From NCBI RefSeq assembly GCF_000004075.3, contig NC_026657.2:39790732-39854731 (forward strand): a stretch of 64,000 nt of DNA, read 5' to 3'. Below, piece by piece: positions 1 through 12,518 of the stretch. The stretch's first letter is position 1. Every line of letters begins with the position of its first letter. The notes beneath the pieces were generated by a model. That model did no database searches. It was given only the letters and a program-made list of their open reading frames with translations, and had not been told where the DNA came from. Origin of the DNA: Cucumis sativus (Eukaryota > Streptophyta > Magnoliopsida > Cucurbitales > Cucurbitaceae). A program made the position numbers and the translations under genes.

Positions 1-9
1 TAACCATAC

Positions 10-1456
10 CTTGCAAGAGCAGTTTGTGTAATGCATTCTTATTGTCCTTGTCAACAAATTTTGCACTTGCAGCTGCTACACAATATTCCACTGCTCTTTC
101 TACAAAAGGGTTTCTTGATTGACTGAAAACATGAGTATGCAGCACTTATAAGTGAACATGAATTATGAAATGAAAAGCATTTTACCTCTATCTTCCTAAT
201 AAACCTGATCTTAATAAATCGAAATTCATTAACTACAGATACAGCAAATAGAAAAGCCCATCCCTAATATGATAAAACCACAGTAATTTAAAACACTGAA
301 AATTTAAGTATTGTGGTGGTCAGGGTCAGGAGTGTAAGATGAAACAAACAACTGAATTTAGCTTGTTTTATTTAGATAACAGCACAGCCAATTGCTTATA
401 AGCAGAATTTCCAATGCTCTACTAGAATAACTAATTTACTTGCCTTGGAGAGACACTCTCAAGAGATTGGTTTTTCAATGACAATTTGTAGATGCTCTCT
501 CTCAGGAGCTGGGGAGATGTCAACTTAATATCTGTCCATGACTGAAAAATATGAACCAGTTAGCAAAAAAGTATTTGACATATGTTGTTGGAAACTTTTT
601 CTCAAGATTTTGTTTGAATATTAGCATTATACAGATACTGAATCCAGGAGTAATATTAATAATAATAAAATGATTGAATCCCATTTCCAATTCTAACCAA
701 TAGAGTTCAGCTCATAACTAGTCATAGGGAGCAAGCTGTTCAAGCAAAGTGATATTACCCAGTTGAAGACAGCATCAATTCAGAAGTATATGACTACTAG
801 TATTTTGGCTTTGATTCCCTGATTAGTAGGAAATTACTTTAATCCTAATTCTCCTTGTGTTATTTCCACTCAGCAGAAAACTTAATCATGAACAAACAAC
901 AAAATAAAGAACATATGATCAACAACATGCAACTACCAAACCAAAATACGGCTAACATAGCTGAAATTTGAAGTATTAAGAAACAATAAGTTTAATAGGG
1001 ATAGTTATCAAAGAACCACGCACCCATGCCCAGCTATCTGGCTTAATTTCCTCGTAAATGGGTTTTACAATTGCATAAAAACGAGCATTAGTACTAAGTA
1101 CGAGTCCTGCATTCGGTTTCTCCAAGACAAGGTAACCTCCGGTCATTAAAACTTTCCCTGGAGCTGAAGCAACCCTGCCAGATATAAAATTGCACAAAAA
1201 ATAAGAACACAAAATGCAAGTCAAACATGCTGCCTAAGGTAGAGATCAGATCAAAGTGAAAGTAGTTCGGTATCCTCGACTACAATCCTAGAGCTGAGGT
1301 AGGACTAAAAAATTGAACAGTCGTACAGTTAATTTCTTTCCCCGAGATCAAAATCAAACTAACAACAATGCATCACAAACCAACACATTCCAGAATCGAT
1401 CAATCAATCGTAAACGAGGCAATCAATATAAACAACGAACAGACTTACACGGCCAT
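10..1456 (-). CDS. PMK: Phosphomevalonate kinase (partial, 5' part of gene)
   Basis: This gene encodes the GHMP-family kinase that phosphorylates mevalonate 5-phosphate to the diphosphate in the cytosolic/peroxisomal mevalonate pathway. Coding exons, 5' to 3', are 1456-1449 (only 8 nt, ATGGCCGT), 1174-1024, 541-444 and 122-10; the rest lies beyond the left edge. The joined protein starts MAVVASAPGKVLMTGGYLVL, the family's N-terminal signature, followed by NARFYAIVKPIYEEIKPDSWAW and later SRNPFVERAVEY. Phases 2, 0 and 2 join without a stop. Intron 3 starts GCAAGT: it is a GC-AG intron, because the nearby GT would break the frame. A 5' leader exon probably lies near 1637-1830 (donor GTAAGC at about 1631-1636). 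The assignment is firm; the C-terminal two thirds are not visible. Confidence 0.93.
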
Positions 1457-1840
1457 TTCTGCTGTGTCTTGGTAAACTTCGACTTCAAATCAGCTTCTGA
1501 ATCAACTCAAGCTAAAGTATAATTCCAAATGCACAAGAAATCAATGTTTGATATCCAAATGGAAGTATTTATATCAGAAAACAAAATGCACAAAAAGAAT
1601 TTCTAAAAGAGAAAAGATTGTAAAAACAGCTTACAGGTCGTGATGGTACAACCGGAGGCTCAGAAGCAATAGTTGAATCAAATTGTTGAGCTCTATGAAC
1701 TTCGACTGGAAAACACTGAAGAGCAAAGGTGAATTCTGGATTTCTGGTTGAAATTCAAAAGATTTTCAATACTTTGCAGCTCGTAACCGGAAATTCAACG
1801 TTCAATGTTGAGCTCTCCGGTGAAAGAGAATGATCCAAGA
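1457..1840 (-). other. Probable spliced 5' leader of the phosphomevalonate kinase gene
   Basis: Upstream of the initiating ATG, the minus strand shows an acceptor-like ctttag near 1515 and a GTAAGC donor near 1631-1636. These bound a short leader intron with a first leader exon up to about 1840. It is inferred from splice motifs only, and the transcription start is not defined. Confidence 0.4.
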
Positions 1841-1859
1841 GCAGTTTGACCCTCTTCCT

Positions 1860-4224
1860 TCCTCTTTCTAAAGATTATTGATTTAAATTCACCAACTGTT
1901 CTACTGTCAAACGTTCATGATTCACGATGCCAAAAAAAAAGGTTTTTTTTTTCCCTCGAAGGCTAATAAATTGCCAATTTTTGGTATATATCAAAACAAT
2001 ACGTATTATATAGTTTTGTTCTTCCAATTCTATTTTAATTGTTTTGTCTCTCACCGAAGAATCGAACCTCTATTCAAAAAAATTCATTTCAATCTATTAG
2101 TCAAAAATATTTATATTGATGATAATAATATGTCAATGTTTATTAGCGTCTCATATTTTACTATGTATTATATATTTTTTTAGTTTATTTTACTTTGAAA
2201 AACATTTTATTAATTTATTGTTGATTTTTTTAAATAGTCTTTATTAGCCTTTGTTTAAGTACTATTTTTTATAAAGATTATTGTTATTGTCTAATCAATT
2301 CTCATAAAGAGATATTTATGAAGGTACATGTAAGATTTGATGGAGCTAATATAACTTTAAAGTTAGATTGCTATTTGTATCACTTTTAGATATAATAATT
2401 AATTGTATAATGATGTTTTGAAAGAATTGTAAATAAAGAAAACTTATTGGTGTATATGTGTGTCTGTATATTTATACTAAAGCTTCGATGTGGAGGAATA
2501 TTTTTCTTATTTTACAACCCCTTCATAACCATTATTAATTTGGTGGATAATTTTGTCATTTGTTAATTGCTAATTAAATCACTCCAATCAAACCATTGTA
2601 ATTCTTTTTTAGTTTTTGTCTTTCTTTTGTGGTTTATCTTTTATTTGAGTTTTATTAATAAAAATAAGTTATAATTATTAATTATCATTAAATATAATCA
2701 AATGTGAATAACTATCAAATGTATTTATCTATTAACTTCTACAAAAAATTATGTATATCTTTTAACTATAATCCCGTCAGTTTCAAAACTTTTAAAATTT
2801 GAGTACTTGTCGATATCAATTTTGTTACTATAAAAGAATTTTTCTTTACTATTTTTCTAAAAATTGTACTCTTGATTTAAAAAATGATAGATGAAGACTT
2901 TTTTTTCCCTTTCATCTACGCTATTTAAAAAATGATAGATAAGGTCATTTTTTTTTCCTTCATCTATACTCTTTCCTTAAAATTTTTTTAATAATTACAA
3001 AGCTCTTTTTCCATACTCGCAAATGTTTGTAAAATGAATTTTGCTAGATGATAGGTGAATTTTCTGTCACGTATTCGAAGAACATATATAAATATTGTCA
3101 TGTCTATTGTGGGATTCTAACAAACTACTTTGCAAATTGATGGTTTGTTCAAATCTCCCTCTCATCAATAGCTCAAACGGCATAACAATATACACCCACT
3201 CCTAAAATGTCGCAAGTTAATCAATATAAGGTCTCTCGAAATCATCAATAATCCAATAATAACTCTCAAATAGTCACAAGTTGATACAAGTGTAAAAATT
3301 AAACTTGATGTATAAAAAATTTTCAAAGAAATTTCCTAAGAGTTCGAATTATTGATCTACTAACGAAAATAAGTTAGAGTTTGACCGATAAAATTAGACA
3401 TTATCCAAACATGTGTACCCAAAACATATTAGTAAGTATAAACTAATACACATACAAACATTTACATTTGAAGTATTATAGTCTATATACACTAATATAG
3501 TACTAAAAAATTTCCCTTGTGCACCAAGTATCAACAATTCAAAAGTACTAAACATCTATACACACAGTGGTGGATCTATAAAATTTATTAACAGGGAGCT
3601 TCCAGTCGTAACTTAGAGAAAAAATAAAAATCTAAAAAAAACTACACAAATAAGGCTTGAACGAAGGCTTACAAGCATCTTTACCACTAAACTGCCTACA
3701 AATTTTAAATATTAAATAGTTTTGTTTATACATATTATATAAAGACAATAAAGTGAGAGGGGGGCTCGCCCCCTGGACTTATACTAAATTTGTCGGTGCA
3801 CACACACATAGAAAACGGTGCTTCTTCAATAATCAACATAATAGAAACATAAAAGAAAACGCAGACCTATGTTACAATGAGTCCAAATGTTTATATGCTA
3901 CATATGAAATTTTCATGATATTGCTGATTTTACATTTCAAAAAAAGAATATGAGAAATGTTATTCAATAATCAATGCAATAAAATAATCATAATAATAAA
4001 ATACAACCCTATGTAACAAAGAATCCAAGTGCAGCAAACCCTTTGATGAGATATCTATATGGTTGTATCCTACTGATTCAGAGAAAACTTTCAAGAAAAA
4101 TTTCAGAAAATTTTATTTCAAAACTCGTATAATACACATATTCATAAAAGAGACCAAAAAGCTTCGATGAGATTGGATTTCAGATCATTCTTGATCTTAA
4201 CTGCATTTGTCAATCCCAACTCAA
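1860..4224. other. Intergenic spacer between PMK and AE7-type genes
   Basis: This is very AT-rich DNA with no convincing coding region. The interval 2880-2960 holds two copies of an 'aaaaatgatagat' block followed by T-tracts. Around 3570-3780 is text resembling a worn interspersed repeat, with the palindromic stretch GGGGGGCTCGCCCCC near 3759-3773. It is bounded by the 5' end of PMK and the 3' end of the next minus-strand gene. Confidence 0.6.
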
Positions 4225-6799
4225 TCAACTATAAGATGGAGCCAAGCATTCATCAACCATATCTAATAGATTTGGATTTTCTAGTGCTGCTGCGACTCTT
4301 TCTTTGTCGTTAAGTTGTTTATTTACTGCAAATGGAAAAAAAAATGAGTTGAGGAGCCTAACTAGTTTTCTAAATGGCAACTGATCACGAATACTTATTG
4401 AGATCTAAAACTGGATGTTAATGATAGAATCCAAACATATTGAAATATAAAGCATAACCAAACTACAATGTAAACGCAGGAATTCAAGGTACTTGAACTC
4501 TCTCTCTCTCGAGAGAGAGAGTTCTCTCAATAAAATCACGCACTAAAGTATTGCTTCTGTTTCCCCTTCTACAATCTCTCTATTTATAACAAGCTACCTT
4601 AACAACTTCTTTAACTAATAACTATTATGCCCTTACTAGTCCAGTTATTTCTTAATAGCATTCTTATCAGTTAAACAGAAATTCATATATATATATAAAC
4701 GAGCTTTCATTGAGCAATATCAAAGAATATACAAAGACTTGCAAGGGGAAAACCCCCACAAAATGCGACACCCAAAACGTACAGAAAGAGACTTCAATCC
4801 AACAAAACTAAACTAAGATCATAATCTAAGAATAAAAAATAAAAAACAAGCAAAGACAAAACAAAACTAGGTATTGCAGCCCTCCACGGAGGAATTAAAC
4901 CTCATCACCTAACTTAAGCCTATTAAAGTGTAAATTTATTACGGCTTGGTGAGGACTGCTAATGAGTCAGAGCATGGAAGAAATTGAAATTGAAACACGA
5001 GAGCATATACAATAAACAGGAAAAGGATATTGAGGTACCTGCAGCTTCAGTAGCATGAGATCCAGGAGCTACCCTAATGTCCACCTAAAACAATGGAGAA
5101 TGGATCTTAAGTCAAGAACAAAACTGAAATGTGGAATCAAACTATCTCAAAAATAAAAATGGGGAGAAAAAATGAAACCTAATAAGAGCAGAAACATCAC
5201 TACGCTCCCTTTCCAATCCTCTAAATAGTCGATTATTCCTCCCCCCTCCCAAAGAAACAAAGATCCACATGATAGTGCACAGTGTGTTGGGAAAACCATA
5301 AGAAACCACCCCTCCCAAGAAATGCTAGATCGATGAGGACCTCCACAACAATAAGAATCTCAATCCTCCAAAGGATCGAGAAAACAAACTCACTTCAGAG
5401 AGAGGGATCCATCAAAGAACAAAAATACAATTTACAGGAGAAACCATTCAGAGGGTCGGGATCCAGACATGAAAATCCCTTCTTCCAAACCTAAAACTGA
5501 TCTCTCCCCCAAGAATGACAAGAGAGAGACAGCGTCCACTGTTTCCCTATCAGTAGTCCTCACTTCTTAGCTCCTCACTCCTTAACCCAAATAACATACA
5601 ATTTAATTCAACTTCAAAATCTAGACTTCCTATATGTAGTACTAGCATCCATTTGTTTAGAAACTCTGATCCTTTCTACGACAATCTTGGGTCCCCTAAG
5701 AGAAGTGCAATCCTTATCGTCAATTTCTCTGATTCACAAGTGTTATTTTAACCAGATATACCATAATTGATTTTTATTCTACTTTTGATTCTACCTTTAC
5801 ATACTGAAAATGAAAAATCACTATTAATTAACCCACCCACCAATGCATAAGTAATGATGGATGCTTGGCCAATAGTACGTGATAAAGATTCAAGATCAGT
5901 ACCTTGTACCGAGAAGGGAGGCTCCTCATAAGTTTCACTCTTAAGCACAAACCAATAATTGTTGCCATACTACAATGTTCAACAGTTGGGGTAAAGGTAA
6001 CTCTACAAGCAACAGAATCATCAACAGATAGAGATCAGACCACCAGAATAAACAAAAGTTACAATTATGATTTTATGAATGAAATTAGACAGCAGGATAC
6101 TGTATTAAATGTTGGGTTACCTCACATAACTAAGCCCATCATCTACTTCAACTGCATCTTCTGTTATTACTTTAAGCTCCTCTAAAGAGTAAGGGTGCTC
6201 AGGATCTTTTATATCTCTAATATGATTTAAGAATTGTTAAGGAAGGACTTATACAGTGGGAACACCAACATCAATTTGTTTCACACACCCTTTGAATTCC
6301 ATATAACGGACAAATAAAAATGCCTCTTCAAATACATTTTCATTAAGATTGCTAACATAAAAAAGAATAGGACTAAACTTATACCAAGCGTGAAACAACA
6401 ATGAAAACAAACATGCACAAATTTTTCAGAACGCATGTATCTGAAAAGTCACAATTACTTATCTTTGGCGTATAAAGCAAATGTAGAAAAGCACAAGATT
6501 CCTTACGTACCACAGAAAGTATATTAAGTAGTCGATGCTACAAATAATCACAAGAGTTTTGTTGTGTTTTGGGCTGACAACATTTAGTTTTGTTCAGAAA
6601 TGGCGAATACTGGACCAAAACACAAAAGTGAAATGAAGAAACAAACAGAGAATTACAAAAATAATGAAAGGATATCAAAAATTTCCAACTGATCAATGGA
6701 TTCCACTGCATATTCATCACTATCACATGGAGTGTTTCGAGCCCGCCGCTCTTTCTTTTGGTACACAACTGGATTTGCATTTATCAACCCAGAGACCAT
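4225..6799 (-). CDS. AE7: AE7/MIP18-family cytosolic Fe-S cluster assembly protein
   Basis: This is a small DUF59/MIP18 protein, a targeting factor of the cytosolic iron-sulfur assembly (CIA) machinery that hands clusters to apoproteins such as DNA-metabolism enzymes. Exons, 5' to 3', are 6799-6676, 6226-6121, 6002-5903, 5084-5039 and 4325-4225, giving 158 residues, the usual family length. Visible family blocks are [13 protein letters not shown] at the N-terminus, [37 protein letters not shown] with the conserved Cys, [10 protein letters not shown], and [20 protein letters not shown] near the C-terminus. Introns 2-4 are GT-AG. Intron 1 (6675-6227) has a perfect U12 donor ATATCCTTT and branch point TTCCTTAAC, and seems to end in AA. 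The first three residues agree with the family start. Assignment to AE7 rather than to an AE7-like paralogue is by recall. Confidence 0.95.
4495..4526. repeat. CT/GA near-perfect hairpin in AE7 intron 4
   Basis: A run of CT dinucleotides meets a run of GA dinucleotides at 4510/4511, giving an inverted repeat with 11 perfectly paired bases per arm, then GAAC/GTTC ends offset by one repeat unit. It lies in the last intron. It is probably a simple-sequence palindrome. Confidence 0.7.
4675..4860 (-). mobile_element. LINE-like 3' end remnant (AE7 intron 4)
   Basis: Read on the minus strand, this stretch ends in text resembling the 3' end of plant L1-type LINEs ('...tattctttgatattgctcaatgaaagctcg') followed by a (TA)n tail at 4687-4698. 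No coding remnant is recognised. It is called by resemblance only. Confidence 0.35.
6227..6675 (-). other. U12-type intron with AT-AA ends (AE7 intron 1)
   Basis: On the minus strand the intron opens with ATATCCTTTC directly after the G of a split Asp codon, and carries TTCCTTAAC at 6235-6243. Both match the minor-spliceosome consensus exactly. The only acceptor that keeps the frame and restores the conserved Asp-His-Ile-Arg junction is ...TTCTTAA/ATCATATTAG, about 10 nt past the branch adenosine. The first AG downstream (at 6219-6220 on the plus strand) would bring in a stop. Confidence 0.75.
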
Positions 6800-7185
6800 T
6801 TTTTTTCCTGACTAGTATATCAACCATACATCAAAAACAAATTGCAGATAGGAATGCTATTAGGAAATAATTAGAGAGAAGAATAATTCTTCCGCAGATT
6901 GGGTAGGTGTCGTACCTTTTCGAAAGGAGAAAAACGCAGGCTATTCGAGTTGCGAGGTTGGCGGAGGTCGTTGGTTGGTCTTCGGCCGTGGCTGGTTCAC
7001 ACTGCAGGAGATAACGTGGTCTGGGTTTTATCTGCTCGTCGTTCGTCGCTCTGAGCTTGTTGACGCCGGAAGGAGGAGACGGCGGAGTCGCTGGTGTTTT
7101 CGCCGGAGAGAGAAGAAAAACGATGGAGAAATAGGCCGGCAGGTGCTGAACGAGAAAGGTAAGGAAGAAAAGAGATCGTGCTAGG
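6800..7185 (-). other. 5' leader and promoter-proximal region of the AE7-type gene
   Basis: A GC-richer island at about 6918-7180 precedes a GTACGA donor near 6911-6916 on the minus strand. An acceptor (gtcag) lies just upstream of the ATG. A leader exon with one leader intron is likely. The pyrimidine-rich tract just above 7190 may be near the promoter. Confidence 0.45.
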
Positions 7186-7189
7186 GTTT

Positions 7190-8469
7190 CCTCGTCTTTT
7201 CCCCTTTTTTTCTTCTTTTTTGTTTACTTGCTCTAATTTAAAAACTACAATCCTCTATTTCTGTATTGTTTCAAAAATAATAGCCATTAGTTTGATATGA
7301 TAATTGAAATTTGGTTAAATTTATGAATATTTTTGGCATTTTTATCCTTTAAAATAATTAAAAAATTGTTTAAAAAAATATAACCGAATATTTACTCTGG
7401 TTCGAATCGAGGCAGACTTATACATATTTTGTTTTGTTTCTTTTTTTATTATTCTTTACTCAGATTTCTAAAATTGATCCAACTTGAAACTAAATACCTA
7501 TTTTCAAATTTTTAGAAAACATAAGATTTTAAATATGATGTTTGTTCCTAAGCTTTTAGTTCTCGTTCATTTTCGTTTATATTCTTAAGTTGTTTATTTT
7601 GATTCTGCTATTTTAACTTAAAAGTGAAAATATTTTGTTCATTTTCGTTTATATTCTTAAGTTGTTCATTTTGATTCTGCTATTTTAACTTAAAAGTGAA
7701 AGTATTTTATTATATCTTTTCATTAGCAGGCAGAGCTTGAATTACTACTTTAAGAGAAAGAGAAGAGAAGGTGACTCGAAAGCACTTTCATGAAATATTT
7801 CATATGTATCTTATCTTCTACCTTTCTTTTCTAGGTGAGGCGAGGAGAGGAGATAACAAAGGGATGTTGCAACTTGCACGAAAACACCCTTCTTCGTTTT
7901 CATTCCCGATCTCGGAACGAAGACAAAAGCCATTTATTAATTTGAAACAAACAAAATTACTCAATTTTATCCTCTTTTTCCTTTCAATCCCAATCTAAAC
8001 CATAGAAATTATGTCTGAAACAAGCTGATGGTATGCAAACAATTAATCAGAACCCAAAAAAGTTGCTATGGAGTACCTTTTCGAACAACGAAATAATCAA
8101 AATAAAACAAGCATTACAAAACTTGTTATAAATGTTTTTTTTTACCATAGATACATTCAAATACTCAGACAGGGGCGTTCCAATTCGCAATTTGATTTCA
8201 ATCCAAATCCAGAAACATGGAAATATCACTTCTGTACAAGTAAAACTTAAGCATTTTGCATTTTCAACGGCAAAAGAGAGTAATAATTCAGATTCTTGGA
8301 GAGTTTGTGGATGTTTGATTGTGTAGTTTTGGTTAATGAGCGACCGAATGTGCTGCTTTGGAATCTGTGTCCTTCCTTATTAAGCCATCTGCAGGACTTC
8401 CCAGCCACGATCGAGATGGCAGACTCCAACTTCGAGTTTCCTTATGATAACCAGTTAAATAATAACATA
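7190..8469. other. Intergenic spacer between AE7-type and IWS1 genes
   Basis: This AT-rich spacer holds a 72-bp tandem duplication (7565-7708) and otherwise nothing I can assign. The stretch adjoining 8470 should contain the 3' UTR of the IWS1 gene. Confidence 0.6.
7565..7708. repeat. Two-copy 72-bp tandem duplication
   Basis: The block beginning gttcattttcgtttatattc at 7565 is repeated from 7637 with a 72-bp period and only a few mismatches (for example tgtttatttt against tgttcatttt). Confidence 0.9.
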
Positions 8470-11400
8470 TCACAAGTACTTGACCATACCACGACCCTCG
8501 ACACTGAGTTTTGTTGCTTGAAGCTGCTTCTTCTTTGGAGCCTTCAACTGCTGCAACTTTTTGTTCATCTGACATGGATGATCAAATTTAGATAACATGT
8601 CAAAAACAGTTTAATATGTAAAAGTGTCTTATAAATTTTTTGGGTGCTTCCAAAATAAGTTACCTTAGTACAGGACCATTTGATTATTAATACTCAAAGC
8701 TCCCTTTGATAACCATTTTGTTTTATTTTATTCTTTTTTTCTAAATTAAGTCTATTCGAGTAGTATGTTAGTATGCATCATGCTTTAATAAATACTTGAA
8801 ATTTTAACCAAATTCCAGAAACAATCTTTAAAAAACTGCTATTTTTTAGATTTCAAAATTTGAAACACGGAAAAAAGTAGATAACAAAGGAATGAAGTTG
8901 GAGGTAGGGGTAGTAGTGTCTACACACTTGGTCTTTTAAAAACAAAAACAAAAAAAAATGTTCACCCAAACGATTACTTACTAAAAGAGACCTTTATGTT
9001 CACATCCCAAAAAAATGCTTTTGGGAAGGAACGACCCCAGCTGGGGTTCGGCAAACTTATAGTCCAAATCTTAAGGTTAGCTGTTCAGTATTTTCATCAA
9101 GCCTTCAAAAGATAAAAAATGAAAACTAACCTTCATACGACGTTGATCTTGCACAGCTTGCTTAGCACGAGCTCTGATTTCATCTGGATCTATCTTAGAC
9201 TGGGGTCGGATGACAAAATCCAATGGTGTTGCTTCCGGCCGTGAAGCATGTTGCCTTGAGGATGACTGACCAGACTTGCGTCCTCTGGGTTTGATGTCAC
9301 ATCACAAATAAAGATCTCACATATAGAACAAGCAGAGAAATAAAAAAGGCATTGAACGAGAATAAATTTGAATTAGGATTTAGAGGATAAGTAATGCTGC
9401 AACTAAATTACAAATAACATCGAATCTTACTGTGAAAATTCATCCAAGTCAAGATCCCCATCTCGAGATTCCATTCCAGCAGCTTTGTTTCCCGACCTTC
9501 AAAAATGTTTACAGCAGAAAGTTCCATTAATATTTAAGAAGCAACAGAAGAAAGGGTAGTTGACAAAAGAAGAAAAGAACATTAAGTATAAAAACAGTAC
9601 TTTTTCGCCAATGGTCTTCTGAAGGGCACCCTCTCATCTTCCACATTTCTCATGTCCTCAAATCTAGTACTTTTGTTAAATATGGGTCGACTCTGCAGTG
9701 ACACGAAATGCCAATATCGTGTGCATATGTTAGAAAATTTGCAGTAAAGAATCCAATTGCTACATTATTTCTTCCCTTGAGAGCACAACGTGAAGCCAGT
9801 AAACATTGTGGACACTTTCAAATTCAGATGCATGATATAGCACAATGAAATCGTAAGCCACATCAGATTGTTCTCAAATTGAGAAACACTAAAAAGGCAG
9901 AAAAAAGCACCAAATGTCCTAAAATCATCTTTTGTCCCTAGAGAGCACGATCCCAAACCAGAGAAAAGCAAAAACTCTTTGGAATAAAAACAATGCATGA
10001 CATAAAATGACCCCGAGTATAACAATCTGTATTTCGCTTCCAGCTTCTCTCTAATTTCATGAGAAATGAGGATACTACGCTACTTTCTAGGATGAATTAC
10101 AAATTAAAAAAAAAAAAAAAAAACTGCAAAAGAAAGGGAAGGGGGCAACATTACCCATTGATCTACTAAATCTTTTGCAAGTTTCCGGTTGGATGTTGTT
10201 TCCTCATCAGATTTTGATAGAAACATAATGACCTACAGAATGTACATCATAATCATACTTTGTTTCTAACCGGTAAAAATGTGGAAAAACCAGGAGTTGG
10301 AAAATCACTAAAGGTGACCTGGCACTAACCTTTCCAAGGCCACTCTTCTTCAGCTGCTCTCTTCTATCATATTGTTCAAGATCAATTGGAAACTAAGAAA
10401 AAGAAATCAGCATTTGGTGTTAAATCTCTTCAAAAACAATTATACGATAAGTTATTAAAATAATAGAAATTTCATTTACATCAGTCAAAATCTTCAAGAT
10501 TGCTTCCCGGATATTTATATTTGGCAAACTCCCATCTGGTAGAGGTTCAAGCCAATTTTTTAGAAGGGTTAACACTCCATGATCCAAGAATTCTTGTTGA
10601 AGCTGCTTCCTGTGAAGGACGACCAAAACTTAAAAAATAACCATATATAAAAATAGATAAACAATTGAGATAGCTTGTCGTAATACAATGGATTGTATAA
10701 CTTTGTAAGAACTTCACTCATCAATGAAATTGTATAAAAAATATATAAATAAAAATACTACATACTTCGAAAGAACATCAGTGAGAAGTGGCAACTTTTT
10801 CAGTTTATTGACAGCAGGTTTCCCCTGCCTGTTAAGGTCTGCATCCTCTTCAGCAGTGACCTCAAGCTCAGCCATCACATTCTCCACTAGCAATGCTATT
10901 TCTGCAGGACTTTTCTCATTCTTCTTCTTCTTCTTACCCACCTTGAAGAGCTCATTAATTTCATCGTCTTCCTCACCTTCCTCAGCCTATTGGAACCCAA
11001 AAAGAAAAGTGGTGTTGTTGAAAGAACATCAAGGCCAGTAAAATTTTGTTGAACATGGACCCCTAAATTAATTACTAGATATATTCGATACAGAGTGGTG
11101 CTGATTGCTTAAAAAAATAAAGTAAAATGCAAATATTAAATTGAAGACAGAGCTCCAGTTTTATCTTTTAACAAGTTTATAAAGTTCTTCCAACTATGCA
11201 TTACTAACATTATGTTGTCAAAAAAATAAATAATACAAACCTCCGGAGCATAGCGGGGAGAACGTGGCTCATCATCACTTCCATATCGGTCTGCAGGATC
11301 CACACCACTATCATCTATAAAATTATCATCGTCAACTGTTCTGATACCTTCTTGATCGTCCTATTACACCAACAGAAAACAAAGTTTAAAAACATTTAAC

Positions 11401-12518
11401 CCAAAACCATTCGCTTTTTCTATACAGATAATTAAGTTCAAATGGCATTCAAAATCTTGAGATCATAAACACTTTATCAAGTGGAAAGAGACCATCAAGA
11501 TCATGGACACTTTAAGTTTCTTCATAGAATCTAAAATTTGAGTATGAAAGGCTGATTCAAGGAAAAAAAATCGTAAAAGTGACATCATTCTACAAGCTCA
11601 AGACAAAAATCCCTGTCTTCATATCTAGCAAATAGCCATTAAGCTTTTCTTCATCAAAAATAAAAAGCTCTTGCAGGCTAGAGTTTCAAAAGGGTTCTAT
11701 GTAACCTAGATTTCACTTATATGGTTACAAGCTTCCGAAATCATGTATTGAAGCAGACCTAACAAGACACCTGAAGACTAAAACCATATGCTAAATGCCC
11801 ACATTCAAGTATAAGGAAATATATGCAAATGCAATGTACATTTGACACTTCAAGAAGATACTGTGTCCCACAAACACATCATACACAATAGCATTTGACA
11901 CTCCAAGAAGAATGCAGAGTTCTTACATCAGAACCGCCACCAGCAATAGTCTCCCACATTTCCTTGACATCCCCATCCTGATCTTTCATCCCCTTCCCTG
12001 AAAAAGCTTTCTTTGGTAACCTGCTCTTGCCTCCACTACCACTTCCAAGTTTTTTGTCTCCTTTGAATCTCTTCTCCTTTTTCCCACTACTAATCCCCTT
12101 CTTCCTTTTCCTCTCCTCCGAACCCTCCCTCACAAACTGGTCCGGCGTGAAGTCCCTCGCATCATCATAATCGTCATCTAAATTAGAGGCCACAGAACCC
12201 TTACCAGCCAAACTCTTTTTGACCAACCTCTTCCTAGGTCTGGCTTGGGGCTCCTCCGCATCGTAAACAGGAGTCTGAGATCGCTGTCGCCCAGCCCAAT
12301 CACCAATATCCTCATCTAATAGTTCATCGGGATTGTACGGTTCAGGGGATTGCTCACCGTCTGACTGTATATGATCAAAGTCCATCAATGGTTCGCCATC
12401 CTCGTCACGGTACCTGATACAAACATAAACCTCAGAAAAGAAGAACAATCCCCAATTCACAGTTGAAAACCCTAATTCGATCAAATTAGAGTACTCACGG
12501 ATCATCTTCGTAACCCAT
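8470..12518 (-). CDS. IWS1: IWS1/SPN1 transcription elongation factor homologue
   Basis: This is a nuclear partner of Spt6 and RNA polymerase II, involved in transcript elongation; in Arabidopsis it also takes part in brassinosteroid-regulated transcription. Eleven exons: 12518-12499, 12413-11927, 11360-11241, 10986-10766, 10609-10480, 10392-10330, 10232-10155, 9692-9601, 9496-9431, 9284-9131 and 8568-8470. All introns are GT-AG and the frame closes at 509 residues. The N-terminal half (about 1-215) is acidic and lysine-rich, hence probably disordered (MGYEDDPYRDEDGEPLMDFD...). A TFIIS N-terminal-like helical domain spans about 240-375, with KKLPLLTDVLSKKQLQQEFL, LPNINIREAILKIL and GKVIMFLSKSDEETTSNRKL. 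The basic C-terminus ends SVEGRGMVKYL, as in plant IWS1. An upstream ATG in a readthrough frame is not used: the short first exon gives the conserved start. Confidence 0.96.
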
